Part shown: positions 1-8,133 of the stretch, in pieces
Position numbering within the stretch: position 1 is the stretch's first letter
How the letters are laid out: each line of letters opens with the position of its first letter
Source: UBA1573 sp034005165
Lineage (GTDB): Bacteria; Pseudomonadota; Alphaproteobacteria; Micavibrionales; Micavibrionaceae
Length of the DNA stretch: 64,000 nucleotides
Reading direction: 5' to 3'
Assembly (NCBI GenBank): GCA_034005165.1
Contig: JAVEVE010000003.1
Span: 1-64,000, forward strand
Notes under the pieces: generated by a model
Database searches by the model: none
Told to the model about the DNA's origin: nothing
What the model saw: the letters and a program-made list of their open reading frames with translations, nothing else
Program-made: the position numbers and the translations under genes

Positions 1-47
1 CGCAAATACCCGATAATCTGCTCCGTCGTAAATCTCTTCCGAGCCAT
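1..47 (-). CDS. IS3-family transposase OrfA, N-terminal fragment
   Basis: The minus strand reads MARKRFTTEQIIGYLR from the ATG at 47-45 and then leaves the window. This is the characteristic start of IS3/IS911-type OrfA, the helix-turn-helix protein that binds the element ends and is fused to the OrfB DDE transposase by programmed frameshifting. A strong AGGAGG lies 6 bases upstream of the start. Only 15 to 16 codons are visible, so nothing can be said about whether the element is intact. Confidence 0.7.
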   Translation of the reverse strand, partial: MARKRFTTEQIIGYL

Positions 48-124
48 TTCTATTCCTCCTTAAATGTGTCCATAATATACCCAGATTCACTCTGGATCCG
101 GACTCATTTATAGGGGGTGGATCA
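1..124 (-). mobile_element. Left end of an IS3-family insertion sequence (cut by window edge)
   Basis: Read on the minus strand, the segment starts TGATCCACCCCC at 124, runs through a short non-coding leader with a good ribosome binding site (AGGAGG, 54-60) and enters an orfA reading frame at 47. The TG start followed by a C-rich stretch resembles the terminal inverted repeats of IS3-family elements of the IS51/IS407 type. Only one end is visible, so the inverted repeat, the target duplication and the subgroup cannot be confirmed. The inferred boundary directly abuts the stop codon of the neighbouring chemotaxis gene. Confidence 0.65.
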
Positions 125-1447
125 TTACGCAACCTTGCGCAACTCGATCATAAAATTATTCATTTTCTCGAGCAATCCCTGTACATCGGCAACAGTCCGT
201 GTAGAGAGAACATCCGTCAAGCCCATAACTTGGGATGCGGCTTCACTGACAACACCAATTTCCTGAGCCAAATCGGACATACTGGTCGAGACAGAGTTAG
301 TTCCATTGGATGCCCGTTGCGCACTCGCAGAAATTTCGCGGGAAGCCGCACTTTGTTCTTCAACCGCCGCAGAAATATTCGCCGTATACTGATTGATTTC
401 CTCAATGACATGCATAATTTCTTCAAAAGATCTTGCCGACATGTCGGTTGCATTTTGAATAGCGCCAATCTGCATCCGGATTTCATTTGTTGCCTGCGTT
501 GTTTGCTCTGCCAGAGATTTCACTTCATTTGCCACAACTGCAAAGCCCTTTCCGGCCTCCCCAGCCCGAGCAGCTTCGATAGTGGCATTCAGGGCCAGCA
601 AGTTTGTTTGCTTTGCAATATCATCAATCAACAAAACAACCTGTCCGATTTTCTGAGCCGTTTCAACCATGTCTGTAACAATATTCTTTGCCTCCCGGGC
701 ATCATTAGCCGCCTGATTGGCAATCTGCGATGCTCTGGTAACCTGATGGCTGATCTCGGAAATAGAAGCAGTCATTTCCTCGGAAGCCGCCGAGATAGTA
801 TCAACAGAAATGGCCATATCCCCAGCCCCCTGTGTTGCAACACCGGTTTTGTCATTAGCCAAACGGACAGTATTATCCATGTTGCCGGCAGTCATTTTCA
901 AAGCGTCCACCGAGTCAGTGACATCCTTCACAACTTGAGACAAGGACTGGTCAACGTCATTGGCAACAGATGTAAAATTGGCCATCTTATCGGCGACACT
1001 TACAATTGCCTTGTTGATAACGTTACTGCTATTGGCAAGAGAGCCACGCATCCCCTCCGGCAAAATCTTACGGAAATATTTGTTCTGGCTGACAGCCAAC
1101 ATACAGGCAGTTGACTCACGAATATAGGCATCCATGTAATCGACCATATCATTGATCGAATACATAAGATCACTCACCTCTCCCCTATCACGGACATTTA
1201 GAATCCTGACAGAGAAATCTCCTGCTGCCAACTTCTCGCAAGCATCTCGAGCTTCTTTAAGGGAAGACTGAGCTTTCTGGATGTAAATCCACCCGGAAGC
1301 AGATGCAGCCAAGCCAACAAAGAACAAAAGGTCTTCAACATGAACCCCTTTTTCTTTAATAACCGTGATAACCGTACCCAGCAAAAGGGCAACAAATAAA
1401 ATACCGAACGAGATTTTAGCTTTGGAGAGCGAAGATAAATTCATCAT
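125..1447 (-). CDS. Methyl-accepting chemotaxis protein without periplasmic sensor domain
   Basis: This 440-residue transducer has two hydrophobic segments (about 12-30 and 38-56) with almost no loop between them. A HAMP-like linker (about 55-110) and a long helical signalling domain follow. The conserved hairpin tip that contacts CheA and CheW is clear at about 277-312 (KQTNLLALNATIEAARAGE, then GFAVVANEV). With no periplasmic ligand domain, it probably takes its signal from the cytoplasm. The PAS protein encoded just upstream overlaps it by 32 bases and is the obvious input, a split version of the Aer energy-taxis receptor. The start is the ATG pair at 1447/1444 behind AGAAAGG. The stop codon lies directly against the inferred IS terminus, so the original C-terminus may have been slightly longer. 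The family assignment is firm; the ligand is unknown. Confidence 0.93.
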   Translation of the reverse strand: MMNLSSLSKAKISFGILFVALLLGTVITVIKEKGVHVEDLLFFVGLAASASGWIYIQKAQSSLKEARDACEKLAAGDFSVRILNVRDRGEVSDLMYSINDMVDYMDAYIRESTACMLAVSQNKYFRKILPEGMRGSLANSSNVINKAIVSVADKMANFTSVANDVDQSLSQVVKDVTDSVDALKMTAGNMDNTVRLANDKTGVATQGAGDMAISVDTISAASEEMTASISEISHQVTRASQIANQAANDAREAKNIVTDMVETAQKIGQVVLLIDDIAKQTNLLALNATIEAARAGEAGKGFAVVANEVKSLAEQTTQATNEIRMQIGAIQNATDMSARSFEEIMHVIEEINQYTANISAAVEEQSAASREISASAQRASNGTNSVSTSMSDLAQEIGVVSEAASQVMGLTDVLSTRTVADVQGLLEKMNNFMIELRKVA

Positions 1448-1943
1448 AAGAGGAACCTTTCTCTTTGAGTAAGTTCATGAGATGCTTATGGGAAGAAAAC
1501 ATACCATCCTTACGGTTGGAATGAGAGTCTTCTATTTTCAGCAATTGATTATAGGTTGGGATAATAACACTCTGTAGCGTTCGTTTATCAGGAATACGTC
1601 TGTTAGAATGATATCCGTTTACATTTCCTGAGCCGTCGTAACTTGGGGTCACATGAGCCAAAACCCAATAATGATCTCCGTTTGCGGCTCGGTTGACGAC
1701 ATAAGCAAAAATCTCTTGTCCGGTCTGGATATTTTCCCAAAGCATCTTGAAAACGCAGCGCGGCATCTCGGGATGACGCAATATACTGTGGGGAGTACCA
1801 ATGAGTTCTTTTTCTTCAAACAACCGGACCTTCATGAAGGTCCGGTTAGCGTACTGGATATGCCCTTTCAGGTCTGTTTTACTGACAATGATCTCATCAC
1901 GGTCGAAGAATCGCTCATTGCCAGTCAAATACTGTTTTGACAT
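1416..1943 (-). CDS. PAS-domain sensor protein, Aer-like
   Basis: This 175-residue protein is a single PAS domain (about residues 12-130) with the Aer-type signature: FDRDEIIVSKTDLKGHIQYA, then IGTPHSILRHPEMP, then a YWVLAHVTPSYD strand. Such domains bind FAD or haem in energy- and redox-taxis receptors. Here the PAS domain is not fused to the transducer. Its gene ends inside the first codons of the chemotaxis gene (32-base overlap), which implies translational coupling and joint function. The C-terminal 45 residues form a charged helical tail that could dock on the HAMP domain. A GAGGT ribosome binding site precedes the ATG. The cofactor is inferred from the family and was not tested. Confidence 0.85.
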   Translation of the reverse strand: MSKQYLTGNERFFDRDEIIVSKTDLKGHIQYANRTFMKVRLFEEKELIGTPHSILRHPEMPRCVFKMLWENIQTGQEIFAYVVNRAANGDHYWVLAHVTPSYDGSGNVNGYHSNRRIPDKRTLQSVIIPTYNQLLKIEDSHSNRKDGMFSSHKHLMNLLKEKGSSYDEFIFALQS

Positions 1944-2109
1944 TTTCTACCTCAATTATGAATTATGATTAGACGCAGGAAAAGGACAGTAACCCTAAAA
2001 GGAAATACCAAAATCACACCTCATAACATTGAATCCTTAAATTCGCGTCCAATGTATTTATATGAAGCTTAAAACCATGGTATATATCATAACAATTATA
2101 TGCTAACCG

Positions 2110-3054
2110 ATGATTAAATGTACGACAAGGATCATAAAGGTCATGCCATTGTATTCAAAAGATTTTCTGGACATAAAAACTCTTCGCATCGCAACAAGGT
2201 TTGGGTTGACCGGTATTGCGATATTATGCCTCATCTTCACACTCACACTCCCATCAACATCTCGCGCTCAGGATCTTTTCGAGAACAAACCTGTTCCGGG
2301 AATGAAAAAGATGGTGATTACCCCCGTCCCCCCTCAATCCCAGACACAAGCCCCTCCTGCTCCTCAAGCAATGGTCCCCCCTCCTCCTGAAGACGGAGAG
2401 AAAAATGATCCTCCACAACAACGGCAACCCCTTGAGCCCGAGAAAGCACTCCTCAAACAACAAGCTCTGAAACAATGGTCTTTTTCAAAACCAGCCCTGG
2501 CAAACACAGAAAGGGATGTTGACCAACTTTTGAAAGACATAGAAAGTCATGCCGAACTGGCGTCCCCTCAAATCTTGTTGTTATCTGCAAAAGCCCTCTT
2601 TGATCATGGGCATAAGGAAGAAGCCGCAAAATATTTCTTTGTCGCGCAAGCGCGCCTGAAGTTTGACCAGACGCGCTGGCCCGGAGACATTGTCTCAACG
2701 CAAGAAGAAATAAAATATATGAACTCCGGGAAAAGTAGCGACCAGAAATTACCAACAAGCGCCCACACAAAACGCCGTGATCCGCATGCCAGTCTGGTCA
2801 ATTTATCTTCAGCCATTAGTCCTGATATTCTACAATGGACGCTCAGTAACAATAAACGCTTCCTGACCGCAATTACACAAGCGCAGGAATGGGATGAAGC
2901 GACAGCACTCGGATATAAACCGGAATACGACATCCAAACACCAGCTCCATATAAACATTGGGCAGATATGCTTGTTCATACGCGCTCGGCCTATTACACA
3001 GAGCTGATCAACTTGCAAAAGAACATGCAGAAATTCAAAGGGGCAAAAAACTGA
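2110..3054 (+). CDS. Unknown exported or membrane-anchored protein with proline-rich linker
   Basis: No family is recognised. The 314-residue product has one hydrophobic segment at about 32-53 ending in an AQD-type cleavage-like site. A proline/glutamine-rich linker follows (about 65-112), then a mostly helical, charged C-terminal domain (about 113-310). The part around residues 150-185 (LLSAKALFDHGHKEEAAKYF) resembles a tetratricopeptide-like helix pair. The long N-terminus before the hydrophobic segment suggests that the ATG at 2143 (residue 12) is the better start. The gene is divergent from the PAS/transducer pair and convergent with the histidine kinase. A periplasmic location is inferred from the hydrophobic segment and the linker. 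Confidence 0.75.
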   Translation: MIKCTTRIIKVMPLYSKDFLDIKTLRIATRFGLTGIAILCLIFTLTLPSTSRAQDLFENKPVPGMKKMVITPVPPQSQTQAPPAPQAMVPPPPEDGEKNDPPQQRQPLEPEKALLKQQALKQWSFSKPALANTERDVDQLLKDIESHAELASPQILLLSAKALFDHGHKEEAAKYFFVAQARLKFDQTRWPGDIVSTQEEIKYMNSGKSSDQKLPTSAHTKRRDPHASLVNLSSAISPDILQWTLSNNKRFLTAITQAQEWDEATALGYKPEYDIQTPAPYKHWADMLVHTRSAYYTELINLQKNMQKFKGAKN

Positions 3055-3070
3055 AAATAAGCACAGGATT

Positions 3071-5101
3071 TTAGACGGATTGTACCAGCAACCTGATATC
3101 CCTCTCAACAAAGGAAAATTCGCGAAGTGCTTCCGTTAGAACTGCCAGATCACACTCTTTACTTTCGGCATTTTTTTGCAAAGTCTCGCATAAATCGCCA
3201 AGACGCATAGCACCAGCCGAGCGGGCAGCACCTTTCAGGGAGTGGGAGACTTCACGCAACGCATCGTAAGATCCGGAATCATACGCAGGCCTCAATTGCT
3301 CAAGCAAGGGGCGCATCATCTCAGGAAACTTGGACAACATGTCCAAAGCAGACGCATCCAGCTCCCCCATTTGCTCACGAAGAACCTCCATATCCAAAGA
3401 AAAATATCCGAGATCATCTTCGTTATGATCCCGATATCTCTCGGCTGTAACCTTATCGTAGAGACGCTTGCGCTCGAAAGACTGGAATGCGTCCGAATCA
3501 AAAACCTGCGTTTTCTCCATCGAGACACCCCAGCGCACCAGCATCTGACGCAGAGCTCCTAAAGAAATCGGTTTCAGCAAACATTCGTCAAACCCGAGAG
3601 GCATATAAGATCTATACCCCGACATCTGGATATCTGCGGTCAAAAGGATGACGGGCATATGCCCTTCTGATACAACCTCACGCGCTCGGATTTCTTTAAT
3701 AAGACCATATCCGTCCATACGCGGCATATGCAAATCCGAGAGGACCAAACGATAGGATGTTTCTCTGATTTTTTCCAAAGCCGCGATACCATCTTCAGCA
3801 AAATCCACAGAAACGCCCAGCGTTTCAAATTGTCGCGCCAGCATCATCCGGACAGAATCCGTGTCTTCCACCACAAGAATTTTTTTCTGGTCACTCCCCG
3901 AGATTTCGGAAGAACAGCTCCGTGCAGCAACCTGAGCAACCGCCTCGCCCAGACCACGGCGACTTGCAGGTTTTTCGAGGTAGGTCGCCCCGAGAGATTT
4001 CAAAGATTGCTTCAATCCCGCATCCTCACGCGCCGTATACATCACCAAACCCGACTGCGGCCATTTATCGGCGACATAGCGGATAATTTCAATCCCGATG
4101 GTTGGCCCATCGGATAAGCTCTGGTCCGACAAAACAACATCAAATGGACGATACGTTAAGATATCCCGAGCCTCTGCGGCGGAACGACAGCTTTCTACGC
4201 GCGCGCCCATACTACTCAATGTCGAAACAATCTCGCGCGCTGCCATAGGGTGATCTTCAATAGAGAGAATAGTTAAACCGGTCAAATCAGGCATCGGATC
4301 TCTGGAGGCTTCTTCATCAGCCTTGGTAACAGGAACATCGAACCAGAAAGTAGTCCCATGACCAACCTGACTTGTGACACCGATTTCGCCCCCCATTAAC
4401 CCGACAAGTTTTCTGCAAATCGAAAGGCCAAGGCCTGTCCCACCAAACTCGCGAGATGTAGAGTTGTCAGCCTGAACAAAAGGTTGAAAAAGTTTTTGCA
4501 TGGCCTCTTCACTCAGACCTATTCCGCTATCCTCAACCTCAAACCGCAGTCGCATTGGATCACGATCCGTCACCCGAACTTTCAAGGTTACATGGCCCTC
4601 GGATGTAAATTTAACAGCATTTCCGGCAAGGTTAATCAATATCTGTCGCAAGCGCTTCGGATCTCCGATAACAACCAACGGCACATCCGAAGCAATATCA
4701 TCTCGCAGAACGACTGCCTTGGCTTGAACCTTCGGCTCAAGAGCTTCCATTACACCGCGGACCAATGTCCTGACTGGCACTTCAAAGCGCTCCAGAATCA
4801 TTTTGTCTGCATCAATCTTTGCGACATCAAGAACATCATCCAGAATTTCAAGAACACCCGAAGCCGATACCATGGCCTGCCCGATCATCTCTTTTAATTT
4901 ATCAGACGGATTTTCAAGCATCATCAATTCCAGAAACCCGAAGACAGATTGCATCGGCGTCCTGAGCTCATGGCTCATGGTCGCGAGCAGATTGGATTTC
5001 ATCTGGACCAGATCGTCTTTCTGGGCTTCTCCAATCTCTTCTGTCTGAATTTCAGGCCTGTCTGTCATAAACGCACGTTCTGATCTTGAAAATTTCAACA
5101 A
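3071..5101 (-). CDS. Hybrid sensor histidine kinase (HisKA-HATPase-REC-REC-Hpt)
   Basis: This 676-residue soluble phosphorelay kinase has no membrane segment and no recognisable sensor domain before the kinase core. The domains in order are: HisKA with phospho-acceptor His44 (SHELRTP); HATPase with N-box Asn161 and G-boxes DSGIGLS and GGTGLGLSI; a first receiver with Asp326; a second receiver with Asp456 (LSDLHMPRMDG); and a C-terminal Hpt with His620 (HSLKGAA). All four relay residues are present, so a complete internal relay is possible. The annotated start is TTG. An ATG at 5068 (residue 12) is an alternative, and neither has a strong ribosome binding site. It is divergent from asd with no partner regulator next to it, so the input and output are unknown. 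Confidence 0.93.
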   Translation of the reverse strand: MLKFSRSERAFMTDRPEIQTEEIGEAQKDDLVQMKSNLLATMSHELRTPMQSVFGFLELMMLENPSDKLKEMIGQAMVSASGVLEILDDVLDVAKIDADKMILERFEVPVRTLVRGVMEALEPKVQAKAVVLRDDIASDVPLVVIGDPKRLRQILINLAGNAVKFTSEGHVTLKVRVTDRDPMRLRFEVEDSGIGLSEEAMQKLFQPFVQADNSTSREFGGTGLGLSICRKLVGLMGGEIGVTSQVGHGTTFWFDVPVTKADEEASRDPMPDLTGLTILSIEDHPMAAREIVSTLSSMGARVESCRSAAEARDILTYRPFDVVLSDQSLSDGPTIGIEIIRYVADKWPQSGLVMYTAREDAGLKQSLKSLGATYLEKPASRRGLGEAVAQVAARSCSSEISGSDQKKILVVEDTDSVRMMLARQFETLGVSVDFAEDGIAALEKIRETSYRLVLSDLHMPRMDGYGLIKEIRAREVVSEGHMPVILLTADIQMSGYRSYMPLGFDECLLKPISLGALRQMLVRWGVSMEKTQVFDSDAFQSFERKRLYDKVTAERYRDHNEDDLGYFSLDMEVLREQMGELDASALDMLSKFPEMMRPLLEQLRPAYDSGSYDALREVSHSLKGAARSAGAMRLGDLCETLQKNAESKECDLAVLTEALREFSFVERDIRLLVQSV

Positions 5102-5176
5102 GACACCCTATCACAAAAGGGTTAACGGAATTTTCCAAATCCGGACAAGAGTTCTAACCAGAAAAAGGGATATATT

Positions 5177-6193
5177 ATGTCATATAACGTCGCCGTCGTT
5201 GGAGCCAGCGGGAATGTAGGGAGAGAAATGCTCGAAATTCTGCATGAACGGGATTTTCCGATCAATCAGGTGCATGCTCTCGCATCAGCCCGCTCTGCCG
5301 GCAAGGAAGTATCGTTTGGAGATCAGGATTTGAAAATCGAGGATCTTGCCAAATTCGACTTTACAGGCATTGATATTGTTCTCTCCTCTGCTGGCGCAAA
5401 AGTCTCGGCTGAATTTACACCAAGGGCAGCGGCAGCTGGCGCTGTTGTCATCGACAATACATCCCATTTCCGCATGGACCCGGATGTCCCGCTGATTGTT
5501 CCGGAGGTCAATCCCGAGGCCATAGCCGGATATAAAAAGAAAGGTATCATAGCCAACCCGAACTGCTCGACCATCCAGATGGTTGTGGCCCTGAAGCCAT
5601 TACATGATGCAGCCAAAATCAAGCGCGTTGTAGTTTCAACATACCAGTCTGTATCTGGCGCAGGTAAAGATGCCATGGACGAGCTGTTTAACCAGACACG
5701 GTCAATATTTATGAACGCGACTCCTGATCCGCAAAAATTCAAAAAGCAAATCTCGTTCAATGTCATTCCGCAGATTGATGTGTTTATGGATGATCGCCGC
5801 ACAAAAGAAGAATGGAAAATGGATGTTGAGACAAAAAAAATTCTCGACCCGAAGATTAAGGTTTGCGCAAACTGCGTACGCGTCCCTGCTTTTATCGGGC
5901 ATGCGGAAATGATAAATGTCGAATTCGAACGTGAACTTTCCGCGCTCGATGCCATGGAAATTCTCCAGAAAACAAGAGGCATCTCCGTTATTGATCTAGA
6001 ATCCGATATGGAGTTTGTCACCCCTGTAGAAATCCAAGGAGAAGACAATGTCTTTATCTCCCGCCTGCGCGATGATCCAACCGTGGATTACGGCATAAAT
6101 TTCTGGTGCGTTGCCGACAATTTACGCAAAGGGGCTGCTCTCAACGCAGTCCAGATTGCCGAAGTTCTGATACGTGACCATTTGAAAAAGTAG
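5177..6193 (+). CDS. asd: Aspartate-semialdehyde dehydrogenase
   Basis: The enzyme reduces aspartyl phosphate to aspartate semialdehyde with NADPH, the branch point to lysine/diaminopimelate, threonine and methionine. The 338 residues match the usual length. The Rossmann motif GASGNVGREM lies at 9-18, the nucleophile Cys130 in ANPNCSTIQ, Gln157 in YQSVSGAG, and the acid/base His242 in RVPAFIGHAE. All expected active-site residues are present. The start ATG follows an AAAAAGGGA site. A DUF808 gene follows 14 bases downstream on the same strand and may be co-transcribed, although no functional link is evident. Confidence 0.97.
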   Translation: MSYNVAVVGASGNVGREMLEILHERDFPINQVHALASARSAGKEVSFGDQDLKIEDLAKFDFTGIDIVLSSAGAKVSAEFTPRAAAAGAVVIDNTSHFRMDPDVPLIVPEVNPEAIAGYKKKGIIANPNCSTIQMVVALKPLHDAAKIKRVVVSTYQSVSGAGKDAMDELFNQTRSIFMNATPDPQKFKKQISFNVIPQIDVFMDDRRTKEEWKMDVETKKILDPKIKVCANCVRVPAFIGHAEMINVEFERELSALDAMEILQKTRGISVIDLESDMEFVTPVEIQGEDNVFISRLRDDPTVDYGINFWCVADNLRKGAALNAVQIAEVLIRDHLKK

Positions 6194-6207
6194 GAAGAGC
6201 ATAATAA

Positions 6208-7173
6208 ATGTCCGCAGGTTTTCTAGCGCTTCTCGATGATGTCGCCGCCATCATGTCCAAGGCGGCTGCCAGTACAAAAATGGTAGCCACATCACTGGAC
6301 GATGTGGCTGCAATGACAGGTGCGGGAGCAAAAGGAGCAAGCGCAATTGTGATTGACGATATTCCAGTCAACGCACAAGCCGTAACAGAATTCCAGATTG
6401 ACCCGAAAAAAGAAATACCGATCATCAAAGCCATCGAAAAAGGGTCGATGATCAATAAACTGATTGCCATTCCTCTGGCACTTCTCCTCAACCAGTTTGC
6501 GCCTTTTCTGCTTACTCCTGTTCTGGCATTGGGAGGAGCATATCTCGGGTATGAAGGGGCAGAAAAAGTCATTCACGCCATAAAACACAAATTTTTCTAT
6601 GTCGCTGCCGAAGAGGAGGAAACATCCCAAACGGCAAAATCTCAGGAAGAGTTTGAGCACAACTTGGTAAAAGGAGCAATACGAACAGACCTCGTAATGT
6701 CGATCGAGATTATTTTTATTGCTCTAGCCAGTATTAAGGAGCTTTATCCCGATTCAAGCTGGATCATGTTACTGATAACCTTGCTTGTAATTGGCTTCTT
6801 TATTACCAAGGTGATCTATGGGCTAGTTAAAGGACTAATCCGTTTGGACGATCTGGCCTTGCATCTGGACACTACGGCCTTGGACAATAAAGTCGGCGCC
6901 CTGAAAAAAAGAATTGCTGCTTTTATTATCAAAGCATCTCCTGTTCTACTGAAAGTCATGTCAGTCGTCGGTGCCGCAGCCATGGTCTTTATCAGCGGGG
7001 AACTCATTGCCATGCAATTCACATTTATTGAGGATTGGGTTCACATCCTGCCAGAAATGTTTATCACAAAATTTATCGGATTTTCTTTAGTGGGATTAGC
7101 AGTTGGAACAATCCTGATTGGAGTGTTCGAGGCCCTGGACCGCATTCCAAAACCAGCATTCCTCAAAAAGTAA
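6208..7173 (+). CDS. DUF808 family inner-membrane protein
   Basis: This 321-residue protein carries the DUF808 (YedI-type) signature from its first residue: MSAGFLALLDDVAAIMSKAA followed by SLDDVAAMTGAG. After the amphipathic N-terminus come several membrane segments (about 88-112, 158-175, 182-205, 245-265, 285-308). The biochemical role of the family is not known. The start ATG is 14 bases after asd, behind AGGAAGAG. Its last codons overlap the predicted U-tract of an antisense small-RNA candidate on the minus strand, so the two 3' ends may influence each other. Confidence 0.9.
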   Translation: MSAGFLALLDDVAAIMSKAAASTKMVATSLDDVAAMTGAGAKGASAIVIDDIPVNAQAVTEFQIDPKKEIPIIKAIEKGSMINKLIAIPLALLLNQFAPFLLTPVLALGGAYLGYEGAEKVIHAIKHKFFYVAAEEEETSQTAKSQEEFEHNLVKGAIRTDLVMSIEIIFIALASIKELYPDSSWIMLLITLLVIGFFITKVIYGLVKGLIRLDDLALHLDTTALDNKVGALKKRIAAFIIKASPVLLKVMSVVGAAAMVFISGELIAMQFTFIEDWVHILPEMFITKFIGFSLVGLAVGTILIGVFEALDRIPKPAFLKK

Positions 7174-7255
7174 CCCGATGTTAGGAGGAGACTAACATCG
7201 GGCTTCATATGGTCGGTCTATGGTGTCTGATAAGGCATGGTGAGTACCTTATATT
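7166..7255 (-). ncRNA. Small RNA candidate A with UCUCCUC terminator loop
   Basis: The minus strand has a perfect 11-bp hairpin (7174-7184 with 7192-7202) followed by TTACTTTTTG, a factor-independent terminator for leftward transcription. The plus strand has no T-run after the hairpin, so it is not the terminator of the upstream DUF808 gene. The RNA loop would be UCUCCUC, complementary to a Shine-Dalgarno sequence. Upstream, AGACACCATAGACCGACCAT and GAAGCCCG recur in candidate B at 9349-9455, as does an AT-rich block (ATTATGnnAATATAA, about 7248-7262) placed like a promoter. The 5' end is not defined. Alternatively this is the processed 3' end of the minus-strand gene ending at 7350. Confidence 0.55.
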
Positions 7256-7349
7256 TTCATAATCACATATAAATGTGGCAAAATTATGGTCTGAATCCAT
7301 TTTTTTGAAAATTTAGCCCAAAAACAGGATATTTTTATTACACAAGAGC

Positions 7350-8003
7350 TTACCTGTGATGGGATGCACCTGATGGTGGGCGAGCATGCCCGAAGAGTTC
7401 GCTCCGCCCCTCTGGAACATCATCATGATCGACAACTTTCGGAGATGTATTTGAAAGTTCATCCTCCTCTGCCGTTGCCTCGCGGCGCTTCCTCCCCGCA
7501 GAAAAGAAAACACTCATCAGGCCATAAGTCAGCACAAAAGGAATTCCATTTAATCCGAGCGTATTAAAGAACGCGTCACCTCCGGCACGAAGAGTATAAA
7601 AACCGGAGCCCAGAGATGAACGGTTTTCCAGAGTTTTTGCATCATATGCAGCCTCAGCCAGAGCACATTTATTGGTAAAGCGACCTAAACCCAGACTGCT
7701 GGTCGTCACCTCAACTTCCTTGAAGACATCAGGGAACTCCGCACGCATTTTTAGCTCACAACGAGCATGGAATGCATCGTCAACAGATCCGAGTGCAACC
7801 GAAGCTCTAAGCGCATCCGCCTGAGCCTTATCATGCTGCCTATAAAATGATGGATTAAAGAGCTGGGAAATAGCCGTATTGCGCAGTTCACGCAATGTAG
7901 AGATCATCCCCGACCCCTCGGGCATAGCAGAAACAGCAAATAACCCGACAAGGGAAGAAACAGCTAGTTTTACCTTAAATTCTCCGAGAGGGCTAAGTGC
8001 CAT
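7350..8003 (-). CDS. Unknown membrane-anchored protein, 217 residues
   Basis: No family is recognised. The product starts with a hydrophobic segment (about 10-28, possibly a signal peptide ending near SAMPEG). A globular region follows with two cysteines (CELKM and CALAE, about 82 and 113) that could form a disulphide. A second membrane segment (about 150-168) precedes a basic RKRR stop-transfer motif and an acidic tail. This pattern suggests a periplasmic domain tethered by a C-terminal membrane helix with the tail in the cytoplasm. A very strong ribosome binding site (AAGGAGGA) precedes the ATG at 8003. It is followed on the same strand by small RNA candidate A. Function unknown. Confidence 0.75.
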   Translation of the reverse strand: MALSPLGEFKVKLAVSSLVGLFAVSAMPEGSGMISTLRELRNTAISQLFNPSFYRQHDKAQADALRASVALGSVDDAFHARCELKMRAEFPDVFKEVEVTTSSLGLGRFTNKCALAEAAYDAKTLENRSSLGSGFYTLRAGGDAFFNTLGLNGIPFVLTYGLMSVFFSAGRKRREATAEEDELSNTSPKVVDHDDVPEGRSELFGHARPPSGASHHR

Positions 8004-8133
8004 CTAATCCTCCTTAAACAAGTCTTGAAAAAATTCTGTAAACTAACTAAAAGCAGAATAAGAATATGTCAACAACTTATCATGTCGCCCTGCAATACAT
8101 GCCCATGACATGAAAAAATAGAAAATCGAGACC

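Noticed and set aside
230..1114. Long plus-strand open frame of 294 codons opposite the chemotaxis gene
   Set aside because: It is the antisense shadow of a clearly recognisable MCP. The composition is Cys/His/Arg-rich, and there is no ribosome binding site.
7174..7202. Hairpin as terminator of the DUF808 gene
   Set aside because: No T-run follows on the plus strand; the run lies on the minus strand, where the hairpin ends a leftward transcript.
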